A stretch of 38,809 bases of DNA from Cymbomonas tetramitiformis (GCA_001247695.2 LGRX02035216.1:1-38809), one strand, 5' to 3'. Positions 1 to 9,777 are shown, counted from the stretch's first letter. A program made the numbers and translations. The notes: generated by a model from the sequence alone, not told the origin.

Positions 1-50
1 TATTCCCATCCATCTCAGTTCAATCAATTCCAATAACAATACTTGCTACT

Positions 51-800
51 TTGCGGAAGGAAAATCCAGATAAAAACGTTTGGTTACTATGGTTCCCTGA
101 AGAGTCCTCGCCCTCAGAACTAGCGCTCAAGAAATCGATGGAAGAGGAACATAAGATACAATTTCAAATGTATGACGCAAGCGTGCATGATAATCTGCCT
201 TTACGGATGAAATTTTTGTACCCAGTTTGCCTGCACTGCGGGCTTCAAGATCGTTCACAACATGCAACGTGTACCGGCTGCTATCTTGCGAATTACTGCA
301 AAGCCCCCCAAACTTGTCGGAAAGCTGATTACGCACGGCATAAGTTTTTCTGTCGTTTTGCAAGGGGTCATATATTAGGACAGCCATATGCAAGATGCCG
401 ACCTTTGTTTAAGTACCGGGGGGATACGCGGCATCCAGCAGAACGGAATTCCATGAGTGCTTGGTCCTATGGGGACTACCTGCAGTTTCTAGCCTTTTGG
501 GAAATCCAATGCGTCGCATGTTTTGCAGGTCGGCCAAAGGGTCGCCCCGTCGTGAGACAGCAGATATCTGGCGGGCAAATCGTTACCTCGGTGCGCATTG
601 AAATGCGGGACGCCACAATTTTCAAAACCCCTCACTTTCAGAAGTATACAGCAAGAATGGGGTTTGTACACTCCAACTTACACGCTCCAGATTTTGTATA
701 TTCTTATCCATTTTACCGTCTCACTCCGTTTGGTCGGTTGATGATGTGCATCTGCAAGTTAAGGTGCCCGAAAAGCATACTTCAGAGGTTGCTTTCATAG
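51..800 (+). CDS. MYND zinc-finger protein, 5' end uncertain
   Basis: The reading frame opens near the window edge and ends with TAG at 798-800. The first in-frame ATG is at 138; upstream codons are open, so the true start may be upstream or in another exon. A MYND finger is visible with C60, C63, C74, C77, C83, C89, H97 and C101 (numbered from position 51), in the expected CxxC...CxxC...YC...C...H...C order. MYND fingers bind zinc and usually mediate protein-protein contacts. The roughly 148 residues after the finger match nothing I recognise and show no SET-domain motif, so this is a stand-alone MYND protein rather than a SMYD methyltransferase. Its neighbours on the same strand are small tandem paralog ORFs. 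The finger is well supported; the exact gene model is not. Confidence 0.7.
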   Translation: MRKENPDKNVWLLWFPEESSPSELALKKSMEEEHKIQFQMYDASVHDNLPLRMKFLYPVCLHCGLQDRSQHATCTGCYLANYCKAPQTCRKADYARHKFFCRFARGHILGQPYARCRPLFKYRGDTRHPAERNSMSAWSYGDYLQFLAFWEIQCVACFAGRPKGRPVVRQQISGGQIVTSVRIEMRDATIFKTPHFQKYTARMGFVHSNLHAPDFVYSYPFYRLTPFGRLMMCICKLRCPKSILQRLLS

Positions 801-885
801 AATGATTGGCAATGCAGACAGGATAATCATGGACTTCGCAGACACGCCTTCGTCGCAAAATAATAGTAGATATGTACTTGTAGGT

Positions 886-897
886 CCTTCGATCCGA
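886..897 (+). promoter_or_regulatory. Shared upstream box (copy 1)
   Basis: The 12-mer CCTTCGATCCGA ends 144 nt before the ATG at 1042. The identical 12-mer ends 140 nt before the ATG of the paralog at 1590. Matching sequence and spacing ahead of two diverged genes suggests a conserved promoter element, or a relic of the duplication. Confidence 0.4.
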
Positions 898-1041
898 GCG
901 GACTAGTACCGGGTATCTGATAGGCTAATAATTCGGCAGGTGCAAGACTTTCCAAGATCATAAGCTCTATTTCTTGCCTAAACTACTCATTTGCCCCCTT
1001 TTCCCGTCAGCGACGCACCTGCTTCTACTTCTACCATAGTC

Positions 1042-1275
1042 ATGCCATCCAAGCGGCAGTCTGTTTTCACATACATCGACCAGTTTGCCAAAAATCACGG
1101 GGAGTCTTACCCATGCAGCAGTACAGTTCTTCTTCCGCCGGGTATGACTATCCAAACGTTGTGGCAGAACTACAATACACAATGCGTCGACGGCGAAGGC
1201 ATGGAATGCTCACTCAGCCTTTTTGTCGTGTGTTCAGAGAGGAGCTTAGCTCTTGGGTCAAGTTCCGTCGGATGA
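1042..1275 (+). CDS. Small protein, MPSKR family, copy 1
   Basis: An ORF of 77 codons starting at the ATG that opens MPSKR; an alternative TTG at 991 is rejected because the paralog begins at the same MPSKR. I do not recognise the family. Aligned with the ORF at 1590 it shares the N-terminal MPSKR, a central LPxGMT motif followed by LWxNYN, then an EGxxC segment and a hydrophobic C-terminal part. Protein-level similarity with diverged DNA argues that both are, or recently were, translated. No signal peptide or membrane segment is visible. The upstream region is CT-rich just before the ATG, and a shared 12-mer lies about 145 nt upstream. Confidence 0.5.
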   Translation: MPSKRQSVFTYIDQFAKNHGESYPCSSTVLLPPGMTIQTLWQNYNTQCVDGEGMECSLSLFVVCSERSLALGSSSVG

Positions 1276-1437
1276 ATTGATGCTATATAGCGACAGCATA
1301 TAGCTTTGTCATTGAGCAAATTGACTTATCGTTGGAACACAGTTAAATATAATTGTATTCGAACATATTTTGAATGAAATTGTTATCGACGTTTCACATT
1401 TCCAATGTTGTGACATGCTATGTTTGTGACATGCGGG

Positions 1438-1449
1438 CCTTCGATCCGA
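1438..1449 (+). promoter_or_regulatory. Shared upstream box (copy 2)
   Basis: Identical to the 12-mer at 886-897 and at nearly the same distance from the downstream ATG (1590). A CT-rich stretch (about 1535-1585) follows, as it does for the first copy. Confidence 0.4.
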
Positions 1450-1589
1450 CCCACCTGAAAGAGGTCATTTGATTGGCCAACTGAAATCACGACGGCCACA
1501 CTACTGAGATAATTAAGCACCTACCTTGTCCTCACAACTCACTTTTCAGCTTGGCACTTTTCTTTCTTCACCTGCCACCTCATCCAACC

Positions 1590-1844
1590 ATGCCATCCAA
1601 GCGAGAATGTATTGTTGCCTATGTTCTTGGCATGTATGCAACATGCCCTACTGCCACCAGAATGAGAATGAGGAATTTTGACTATCTTCCTCATGGTATG
1701 ACTGTTCGAATGTTGTGGAGGAACTACAATGAATGTTATATGTGCAGGAATGCGGAAGGCAACAAATGCACGTTGGGGTATTTTCGATGTGTGTTTCGAA
1801 ACGACCTTGCCTTTCGGTTCAAGTTCCGACAGGTTCAGCCGTAA
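1590..1844 (+). CDS. Small protein, MPSKR family, copy 2
   Basis: An ORF of 84 codons and diverged paralog of the ORF at 1042. Conserved features are MPSKR at the N-terminus, LPxGMTVRMLWRNYN in the middle and an EGxxCTLG segment near the end. This copy has an added CxxC-like pair (ECYMC) and a basic, aromatic C-terminus. An upstream TTG in frame at 1551 would add a leader absent from the paralog, so the ATG at 1590 is preferred. Function unknown. No membrane segment is visible. Confidence 0.55.
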   Translation: MPSKRECIVAYVLGMYATCPTATRMRMRNFDYLPHGMTVRMLWRNYNECYMCRNAEGNKCTLGYFRCVFRNDLAFRFKFRQVQP

Positions 1845-2115
1845 CGTTACCGTCAACGAAACCACGGCGGCTACGAGTCAGAATCTTATCTTGATTCCAC
1901 TTTGATTTCGAGTAAGACTTAGGATTGCAACCTCCCGACGGTTAGATTTTCGACTACTTTTCGATAAGAATAGTATACTTAAACATATGTTAACAATGTG
2001 GTAGAAGTGTATAATGTTCATTCGTCAATGGCTTGTGTTTCTTGCCGATATGCTGATGTGCCTGTGTATGGGGTTTTCTGCCTCGGTTGTGTTTTTGTCT
2101 TTCATTGATTAAAAA

Positions 2116-2339
2116 ATCGGCGACTAAGTGATCCCGCATGTGCGAGATATACGAATTTGATTGGACCAAAAGTACACTACTCTTGCACGACCCGCGGTCC
2201 ACTCACGACCAGGTACAAAAGCTCTTGCCCGACCCTTGAAGATTCATTTCCCCTGTTTCTTCTAACATACGCACCTTCAACCATACCTTCAAACATCTGC
2301 TGCTTACCTTGAAAGCATCGCCATCTGCAGGTATTATAG
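2116..2339 (+). repeat. Duplicated upstream segment, copy 1
   Basis: A segment of about 224 bp that recurs at 3068-3293 and, truncated, at 3844-3989. It ends about 40 nt before the ATG at 2380. It contains an internal CCTTGAAAGCAT...CTGCAGGTAT block that also recurs, diverged, just before the ATGs of the downstream copies. It probably carries the promoter or leader of the Cys-rich family. Confidence 0.75.
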
Positions 2340-2379
2340 TGTGGCGCTTGCGACGATTACATAACACGCTACCTCCAAT

Positions 2380-2754
2380 ATGAATGCACCTCATTTCCCT
2401 GCAGACTTACCTGTTCAGCTTGAACGACTGCACATAGAATCCGAAAAATGTCGTGTGTGCCAATCCTGGAATTTGTTTCTAATTCGCGAGGAACTATTCG
2501 TCGATCCTGCGCTGCATCCTAGATATGACATGACTAGACATGACCCCGCTTACGCGAAGTGGAGGTTTATCCGCAAAACGCGGGAAACATGGTATTTTCA
2601 ACTGTTGGATGAGCATGTATACTCCGACGAGCAAGGCGTCGCTGACATAAGAACCCCAGTGACAATGCCGGTTCCCACGGACTATATTCCCGAGTTGAAC
2701 TCCGGTGCCTTTCCCGAGAATGATGATGATGGAAAGTGGTGCAACTGCCGTTAG
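2380..2754 (+). CDS. Small Cys-rich protein (CxxC...CxC family), divergent copy
   Basis: An ORF of 124 codons with its ATG at 2380. An N-terminal CRVC pair and a C-terminal CNC could form a zinc site. Between them lie a basic W-R-x-x-R-K segment, a FQL/FDL segment and a P-x-T-x-x-x-P block. The same order of motifs occurs in the two nearly identical ORFs at 3420 and 4125, so this is a distant third member. It has an acidic ENDDD stretch just before the CNC. I do not recognise the family. Being downstream of the same repeated 5' segment as its paralogs supports a common origin. Confidence 0.6.
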   Translation: MNAPHFPADLPVQLERLHIESEKCRVCQSWNLFLIREELFVDPALHPRYDMTRHDPAYAKWRFIRKTRETWYFQLLDEHVYSDEQGVADIRTPVTMPVPTDYIPELNSGAFPENDDDGKWCNCR

Positions 2755-2909
2755 GAAACATATACGCTTGTGTACAGTCTTTATTTTATATTTGCAAGTT
2801 CACATTAGATACTTACACTGATGTATTATTCTGCTAGCTACACCAACACTTACCCTTATTTATGTGCTCCTAGACATCCTAAACAATTATTTGGTGTATA
2901 TAGATTAAA

Positions 2910-3065
2910 TTTGTATGATGATATAGATTTGTGTATCATATGCTAGTACCCATCTCAGTTGCAACTTGTTTTCTGGGAATTTAAGCATCCGAATATGCAC
3001 ATCCATAAACGTGTACCGTGCATGCTGACCTAAATTGCACATGGATGTGCCCACATTTGCATACG
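2910..3065 (+). repeat. Duplicated downstream segment, copy 1
   Basis: About 155 bp that recurs with scattered substitutions at 4754-4908. It lies after the ORF at 2380, as the second copy lies after the ORF at 4125, so the duplicated unit includes 3' flanks. Confidence 0.7.
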
Positions 3066-3067
3066 GG

Positions 3068-3293
3068 AATCGGCGACTAAGTGATCCCGCATGTGCGAGA
3101 TATACGAAGCTGATTGGACCAAAAGTACACTACTCTTGCACGACCCGCGGTCCACTCACGACCAGGTACAAAAGCTCTTGCCCGACCCTTGAAGATTCAT
3201 TTCCCCTTGTTTCTTTTAACATACGCACCTTCAACCATACCTTCAAACATCTGCTACTTACCTTGAAAGCATTGCCATCTGCAGGTATTATAG
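3068..3293 (+). repeat. Duplicated upstream segment, copy 2
   Basis: Nearly identical to 2116-2339. It is followed by a second, diverged copy of its own last 50 bp (about 3353-3396), which runs into the TATA-like sequence before the ATG at 3420. Confidence 0.75.
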
Positions 3294-3389
3294 CTCCACA
3301 TTTATCCTCACAATTTATATTTTCGACTTTTGCTATGGGCGACGCTCGCTTCAACTGCTAATCACCTTGCAAGCATTGTTATCTACAGG

Positions 3390-3397
3390 TATAAAAT
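3390..3397 (+). promoter_or_regulatory. TATA-like sequence before ORF 3420
   Basis: TATAAAAT, 22 nt upstream of the ATG at 3420 and conserved in the copy at 4095. At that distance the leader would be almost absent, so this is either a very short 5' UTR or part of a duplicated block. Confidence 0.3.
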
Positions 3398-3419
3398 CCT
3401 GCAATATCGTGGCCACGTT

Positions 3420-3824
3420 ATGCCTTCAATTCTACGATTCGGAGTTTATGGGACACGCGATCGCGATGAAGCCACTGCAGACGCTATCAATACACATGGA
3501 ATGGTCCACATGCGATGTCCTCAATGCAATGTAGACAGCTGGATGATATGTAAGTTCTTAAACATCCCCTACGAGGACAGACATGTCCGACAGGACTTAG
3601 GGATCGTTTGGTGGCGCTACACCTGGAGAATTCGGAAATACATGTTTTTTGACCTTCAAGAACCGGAACTTTATCCCGACCAGAGCCCAATAGGGAACGA
3701 ATGGGTTACCCCAAGGACACTGGTCATTCCAATCGACGTCACTTGGGCGCTTATTATTCCGCGGCATCAACGAGAAGAGGAAATCGACCTATATTGCGTG
3801 CGATGCAATTGCCTTGACCAATAA
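3420..3824 (+). CDS. Small Cys-rich protein (CxxC...CxC family), tandem copy A
   Basis: An ORF of 134 codons starting MPSILRFG. It has an RCPQC pair near residue 40 and a terminal CVRCNC cluster, which together could bind zinc. The middle is aromatic and basic (VWWRY, RKYMFFDLQ), followed by a TPRTLVIP segment. A frame open to 3330 is ignored because the copy at 4125 begins at this same ATG. The differences between copies A and B include in-frame indels and an altered segment after the first CxxC (NIPYEDRHVRQ versus NTLEDRHTGHRQ). Function unknown; a small zinc-binding protein is the most that can be said. Confidence 0.6.
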   Translation: MPSILRFGVYGTRDRDEATADAINTHGMVHMRCPQCNVDSWMICKFLNIPYEDRHVRQDLGIVWWRYTWRIRKYMFFDLQEPELYPDQSPIGNEWVTPRTLVIPIDVTWALIIPRHQREEEIDLYCVRCNCLDQ

Positions 3825-3843
3825 AGCTCTGCCATTTATGTTT

Positions 3844-3989
3844 TCCACTCACGACCAGGTACAAAAGCTCTTGCCCGACCCTTGAAGATTCATTTCCCCT
3901 TGTTTCTTCTAACATACGCACCTCCAACCATACCTTCAAACATCTGCTACTTACTACCTTGAAAGCATTGCCATCTGCAGGTATTATAG
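3844..3989 (+). repeat. Duplicated upstream segment, copy 3 (5'-truncated)
   Basis: Matches the last two thirds of 3068-3293, starting within 20 nt of the stop codon of copy A. The break point shows that the second gene copy arose by tandem duplication of a segment about 0.7 kb long. Confidence 0.75.
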
Positions 3990-4094
3990 CTCCACATTTA
4001 TCCTCACAATATATATATTTTCGACTTTTGCTATGGGTTTCGCACGACTTTCGCTTCAACTGCTAATCACCTTGCAAGCATTGTTATCTACAGG

Positions 4095-4102
4095 TATAAA
4101 AT
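4095..4102 (+). promoter_or_regulatory. TATA-like sequence before ORF 4125
   Basis: TATAAAAT, 22 nt upstream of the ATG at 4125, the same position as before copy A. Confidence 0.3.
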
Positions 4103-4124
4103 CCTGCAACATCGTGGCCGCGTT

Positions 4125-4535
4125 ATGCCTTCAATTCTACGATTCGGAGTTTATGGGACACGCGATCGTGATGAAGACGCTGCAGACGCTATCAGTAAAC
4201 ATGGAATGGTCCACCTGCGATGTCCTCAATGCAATGTAGACCGCTGGATGATATGTAAGTTCTTAAACACCCTCGAGGACAGACATACGGGACACCGACA
4301 GGACTTAGGGATCGTTTGGTGGCGCTATACCCGGAGAATTCGGAAATACATGTTTTTTGACCTTCAAGAACCGGAACTTTATCCCGACCAGAGCCCAATA
4401 GGGAACGAATGGGTTACCCCAAGGACACTGGTCATTCCAATCGACGTCACTTGGGCGCTTATTATGACGCGGCATCAACGAGATGAAGAGGAAATCGACC
4501 TATATTGCGTGCGATGCAATTGCCTTGACCAATAA
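4125..4535 (+). CDS. Small Cys-rich protein (CxxC...CxC family), tandem copy B
   Basis: An ORF of 136 codons, a near-identical tandem copy of the ORF at 3420. The CPQC and CVRCNC clusters and the aromatic-basic core are conserved. Most changes lie in one loop after the first CxxC, with small in-frame length changes. Frame retention through indels suggests the protein is under constraint. Function unknown. Confidence 0.6.
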   Translation: MPSILRFGVYGTRDRDEDAADAISKHGMVHLRCPQCNVDRWMICKFLNTLEDRHTGHRQDLGIVWWRYTRRIRKYMFFDLQEPELYPDQSPIGNEWVTPRTLVIPIDVTWALIMTRHQRDEEEIDLYCVRCNCLDQ

Positions 4536-5253
4536 AGCTCTGCCATTTATGTTCTCCGATAGAGCGTCAACATTGCGGTCAACGTTACCTCGCTATCGAG
4601 GGAATTAAAACCTACAAGTGCCGCAAATAATTGTGGATTGAAGATATAGATTCCAATGTATCAGCAATATAGTAGCCTTAGCACTGTGAAATGATCGAAA
4701 TCTCTTGCCTAGAAGACATCATAGACAAATATTTGGTGTATTTTGAATAAATTTGTATGATGATATAGATTTGTGTATCATATGCTAGTACCCATCTCAG
4801 TTGCAACTTATTTTACGGGAATTGAAGCACCTGAATACGCACATTCATAAACGTGTACCGTGCATGCTGGCCTAAATTGCACATGGATGTACCCATATTT
4901 GCATACTTGTACATGATATGCACGCATATGAACAAAAATGCAACAAAAAAATCTACCGGGACTCGCCGAGTACGAAAGCATCATGCACAAATAAATAATT
5001 TGAGTAATATTTTGTAATAAAAATTGCGGGACGACTTACGTGTCGCTTACGTGTCGCTTACGTGGCACATTTCAGATGACGTGGCAATAACTTTTAGACG
5101 ACGAAAATTGTGTCAAAATGAAGGTTTTTAGACGACGATCGAGATTCATTTATTCCCAATAGTCTGTTTTCCATGGTAGTGTCTGTGTCAGTTGCTGTCA
5201 TGACCACTTCACCATCAACCTCTGAGAGAAAAAAGAGATAAGCTACGGCTTCT
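4536..5253. other. No gene seen; short repeats
   Basis: An AT-rich stretch containing the downstream duplicated segment (4754-4908). It also has three tandem copies of an 11-mer containing TTACGTG (about 5037-5066) and two copies of TTTTTAGACGACGA (about 5091 and 5127). No convincing ORF. Confidence 0.5.
4754..4908 (+). repeat. Duplicated downstream segment, copy 2
   Basis: Second copy of 2910-3065, with scattered point differences. Confidence 0.7.
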
Positions 5254-5733
5254 TCAGCCGACCCACTGGACCGTATACGTCGCAGCGAGGTGCTTTCTCA
5301 TCGTGGTGGCACTGACTAGTTCCATTTCAGGAAGGCCATCTGATTTCTGAGTATCTTCAACTTTGGAAAGAACTCTGCGAACACTGGAGCCTGAAGAGTG
5401 TGTCCTGGTGATCGTCATGTTCTTGGACTGAAAGTCAATATGTGGGCTCTTCCTTTCCAACCAATCCTGTCCCAGGATGACTGTGAAGGGTGTCATATCA
5501 ATAACATATAGGTCCACCGAGTCCTTATACTTACCCAGCTTAAATGTAGCATTGGGAAGATAGGATGTACAGGGTAATTGGCTTCCTCCAGCCAACCCCA
5601 CTGAGAATGATGATGCTTCTGATGGTGATATACCCAGCTGAGTAGCAAATTGTCTGTCGATGAATGACGATGTGGCTCCCGGATCTATCAAAATATGAGT
5701 ACTCTGTCCATATACTTTCCCCTTATACAACAA
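5254..5733 (-). pseudogene. Ty3/gypsy-type retropepsin fragment
   Basis: An open segment of 159 codons with the layout of a retrotransposon aspartic protease. The active-site region reads LIDPGATSSFI near residues 15-25, and the ILGxDWL motif typical of Ty3/gypsy proteases follows about 75 residues later. The catalytic triplet is D-P-G rather than D-S/T-G; that variant occurs in some Ty3-type elements, so it does not by itself prove inactivity. It lies 3' of the gag remnant on the same strand. No reverse transcriptase or integrase follows, so the element is truncated. The first codon in the open segment is an arbitrary start. Confidence 0.75.
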
Positions 5734-6024
5734 CAGCTTCTTCTGCGATTTCAGCTATGCTGTCTGTGATTGCATCTGTGCGATGTGATCCGAGGGAGTG
5801 TCCATCTGCTGGAACTGTAATGTCAGACTGGATAGGACTTCTTCTGAGATACTCTCAACCCGGCCACTTGCTTCAGTGGCATGTTCAGGCTGATTTATCG
5901 GGGTGTCCTCATCACTGGTACCTATGCAGTACCCGGAGAGTTTCCCTGAGGAGCTGGAGCTGATGCTGGAGTTGGAGCTGATTGTGCAACTGCTGCATTA
6001 ATGCTCTGCTGATTCTGAAGCTCC

Positions 6025-7273
6025 TTAACCAGGGTGTTGACTGTTTTTAGGCTGGAGCTTGTTAGACTCACTTTTGCCAATCTGATTATTCTGTTGCTGC
6101 TTTCCTCCTTTCTGATTCCAATGAGGATTCTGAGCTGGAGGATTGCCTTTTATGGCTTTTCCATCTGCTGTCTTTGTGGAAAAGCAATCCTTTCTGGTGT
6201 GATTTGTACGGCCACAACGGTCACAAGACTGGGAAGAAGAAGAAGATGATGCTGATCCTTTTCCTTTTTCCGTTTCCCTTGCCTTTGCCTTTGCCTTTCC
6301 CTTTCCCTTTATTTTTCTGGGAATTCTGATTGGCCTGATTCTGATTGCCACGGTCATATGGCTTGTTGCCACGGCCTTTATCCTTATCTTTCTTGGCTGG
6401 ACCACCTGACTGCTCCTTTTGACCTCTATAGTGTAGGGTCTCTGCCTGCTTCGAATGAACTACATAGTTCAAGTCGAGCAATACCTGTGTGGTTTGTGCC
6501 CACGACAGGTTATTCCTTTCATTTTCTGTGAGGAATCTGAGGTGGAACTGTTTTCTGAGATCTGATTCCATATTGCTGACAAATCGATCCTTTATCAGGA
6601 CATCCTCCAGATCCACTGCTGCCAATGAAGCCAGTGATGTAAATGTCCGGAGATAATCTGAGAATGTCTGATTACCCTGCTGCAGTGCCATTAAGTGTTT
6701 TTTGGCAACTGACTGCTTATGTGGGTTCCCAAACTGTCTGAGGAATGTGGTCCTGATTTCTTCATATGTGGCTGTTGGTGACTTTGCCACGCCATGAAAG
6801 AAATGTCTGTCGTTATTCTGGAGGAAGGTAAGGAAAACTGTAATGAGATCCTTGTCTGCTGCTCCTGGGTAGGCAAACTGGAATTACCTATCCACTGTCT
6901 CCATCCAGACTTCTGCATCCTGTCCGACCTTATATTCCCTTGGTGCATTCATTTTCACCTTAGGTGTAGGTACTGCTGGAACTGATGCTGAGAGTACCTG
7001 TCCATCATCTGGGTCTGTGAAGATGGGAGGTGCAAAATCCTCTGTGTACTCCTCTTCTGGATCCTCAGGTTCTGTTTCAGGATCCCTATATCTGCTCATA
7101 TCTGGTTTCATTCGACTGATGTTGTCAAAGTACCCTATATTATCATATCGGGTCTGTGTATCAGAGTAACCAGTCAACCATCGTGGGATTTTAAATCTGC
7201 TGTAAGCATCATATGTACCCATGATGTCGAAAAACCAATTAGCTGGATCTGCATCTATTGCTGGAACAGCCAT
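6025..7273 (-). pseudogene. Ty3/gypsy-type gag, broken by a stop and a frameshift
   Basis: The frame begins with ATG at 7273 and encodes a retrotransposon gag. An N-terminal acidic region leads into a capsid-like segment (YEEIRTTFLRQFG... QGNQTFSDYLRTF), then a Lys/Gly-rich low-complexity stretch and a CCHC knuckle (CDRCGRTNHTRKDC). An in-frame TAA at about 6884 interrupts the protein; the frame continues cleanly after it. A frameshift in the GK-repeat near 6,250-6,290 moves the zinc knuckle into another frame. Both lesions make it a pseudogene unless the second is an assembly error in the repeat. The protease remnant follows at 5733. Confidence 0.8.
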
Positions 7274-7282
7274 CTATAAAAC

Positions 7283-7699
7283 AAACACCAACACCAACAA
7301 AACCTTCAAAATTGTATGTGTGTGTTGTGTGATATATATATATATATATACATCTATAACTGTACATGTATCATATTTGTACATTATATAATAGAGTGAA
7401 GTATGTATGTATGATTCCACCACCTTCCCCCCTCAAGGAAGTGTGAAAATCATTAGGCAGTTGTCAAGTGCCTATATACTCCATCAGGCAGCATGCAACC
7501 TTATAGGAAGCAGCCTTACAGTCCTTGGGATGTTGCCCTACAGTTATTGGGATGCAGCCCTAAAATACTAGTCATGATTGTGCTGATTTCAGCATGACTA
7601 CAATGTCAAATATAGTGTATTTCACTAATATTTTGTGGCATTTCAGGCTGTGTGGGTTACAGTGACCCTAATGGCCTGCAGTGACTTTAGGGTGTTACA
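7283..7699 (-). repeat. Candidate LTR upstream of the gag remnant
   Basis: On the - strand the sequence at 7699 begins TGTAACACCCTAAAG, a common LTR start in plant and algal Ty3 elements, and the stretch runs down to just before the gag ATG. No second LTR is present in the window to confirm the boundaries, and no clear primer-binding site was found. It includes a TA microsatellite near 7332-7351. Confidence 0.3.
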
Positions 7700-8012
7700 A
7701 GGTATCAGTAACACTTGCATATATTAAAAATGAGTAGTATGCATTTTTCTTTGAAGGAAAGAAGCAATATTGTACTCAGTACGTCACTGTTTGTTATGTA
7801 AACTCTGAGGTGTGTGTTACACCCCTAGATGTTACACACAAGATATTTAGGGTGTTACACGAGATGTGAAATGTGGCATTATTTTTCCTGGGTACCTTAA
7901 TAGGTATAAAATGGGATTCCGCGAAAAAATTAGACTCAAAATTTATTTTTGAAATCTTCCGCACAACATTTTCACCCATTTTTGCCATTTCGAGCTTATA
8001 TATATATGTTAC

Positions 8013-8147
8013 GGTATGAGCGCGCCACTGGCATACGCCAGCCGATTTTGGTATGAGCACGCCTGTACCAAAAAACTTGTTGGTATGAGCGCGCCTGTGC
8101 CAGAATATTTTGGTACAGGCGCGCTCATACCAAGGCGCGCTTGTACC
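8013..8147. repeat. Cluster of 20-bp palindromic elements
   Basis: Five copies of a GC-rich element, consensus GGTATGAGCGCGCCTGTACC, in AT-rich DNA. Forward copies are at 8013 (partial), 8050-8069 and 8082-8101; reverse copies are at 8112-8131 and 8132-8147 (partial). The pair 8082-8101 and 8112-8131 forms a hairpin with one mismatch and a 10-nt loop. Confidence 0.7.
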
Positions 8148-8919
8148 GCATATACCGTATATATATGTCTCAGTATATACTGTGATGTATATACCTTTCA
8201 CAACTCTGTAAGATATCTCACTATCACACATGAAATCGAAATTGATCTTTTTCATGGTGTTTCTGCGAAGATATGTACATGGTCAATATCTGGGGTTTTA
8301 CTGATTGAAACTAATGACCTAAATATATAGTATCATCAATAGTGACTTAAAAACACTTAGTGATATGTCAGATGATTTATTATTTACTTAGGCATATGGC
8401 AGTGCACTGGAAGGTTATCAAAATGATACCTTCAGATACTAAGTAAATCAGAGCAATGTTGGTATAATCAGAGCAATGCCTGTTTAGTAATCTCTGTCAG
8501 CTACATCAGTGTCAAGATGAGTTCTGAATCTGTGAGATCTACTGAGACATGCATTGAAGTGTGATCAAGCTTCTGAATCAATTGTCAAATGCATAAGTAG
8601 GAGATGAAGTTGCTCCAGCGATATGTGAGAGTGGATGGACTGTGCTCGACAGTTACCAGCTGTTATAATGGGCACAGTATCCTGCCTTCGGGTCTGGAGA
8701 TATCTCCATCCAGCCCTACAACATGTTGTCTTATCCTGCTTCCATATCTATCGCCATATCTGACATTCCACACGCACATGTGTTTGTGGAATGGTATCTA
8801 TGCATTATACATGTGACACTCGCCAGTCGCGCCCGCTTTTTTCGACATAATGCCAAACACTTCAGCAACATTTCAAAAAGTATTAGTATCAAACATTTTA
8901 CCTTTTTTTAGCTATCATT

Positions 8920-9777
8920 TGACCCCATCCGCAACCGCATTGCTTCGTGTGCAGTCGCGACTGCAAGCTAAGTTGATGGGTCGACCCCCATGGGATGAAA
9001 AGCATTGCAGTCGAGGGGTTTTCGTGCGTTTCAGCGCACGAAACTTGGCACTGATATTATTGATAGTAATATCAGCTGACCCTCTTAAGCGCAAGCACAT
9101 TCGTTAAGTACACTCCAAACGAGCGCATCTTAACATCGAACTTTTTGGGTTTGGGTTTTGATATACCCAAACCCAAAGATGCCAAACAGTCAAGGCCTTC
9201 CCGTGCGTTCTAGCACGCTAAAACTGGCACGCACATTTCTAACATGTACACCTTGAAGTCACCCAACGCACAGCATCTGAAACAACTGGTGCCCAAAACG
9301 GCAGATCTATTTCTCGTTGGCAAATATATTGGGTTTGGGTTCGTTTCCCAAACCCAATAAATCTACCTTAGAAATAAATTGCGCGTTTCGCGCACAAGTA
9401 ACTTAAAGCCTTGAGCTTCAGGAAACTCAAAGATATATATCTTGGCAGTTTTTATGCCAAGTATCGTGCTCTAGAACGCACGGGAAGCCTTCGGCTGTTT
9501 GGCATCTTTGGATTTGGGTACATCGAAACCCAAACCCAAAAAGCTCGATGCTAAGATGCGCTCGTTTTGAGTATACTTAACGAATGTGCTTGCGCTTAAG
9601 AGGGTCAACTGATATTACTATCAACAATATCAGTTCCAAGTTTCGTGCGCTGAAACGCACGAAACCCCCTCGACTGCCGAGCTTTTCATCCCATGGGGGT
9701 CGACCCCATCTTAAACCGCATCAACTTAGCTTGCAGTCGCGACTGCAAACGAAGCGATGCGGTTGCGGATGGGGTCA
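8920..9777. mobile_element. Fold-back (snap-back) element with ~300-bp inverted arms
   Basis: Left arm 8920-9215 and right arm 9478-9777 are inverted copies over essentially their whole length, with scattered mismatches and one 10-15 bp indel near the outer end. The termini read TGACCCCATCCGCAACCGC. The central ~260 bp is non-coding, with smaller palindromes. No transposase ORF is present and I found no exact target-site duplication. ORFs inside the arms are by-products of the palindromic sequence. This looks like a non-autonomous fold-back transposon or a large MITE. Confidence 0.75.

Noticed and set aside
7691..7712. Primer-binding site GGTATCAG
   Set aside because: It is on the + strand, whereas the neighbouring gag is on the - strand, and it lies outside the candidate LTR.
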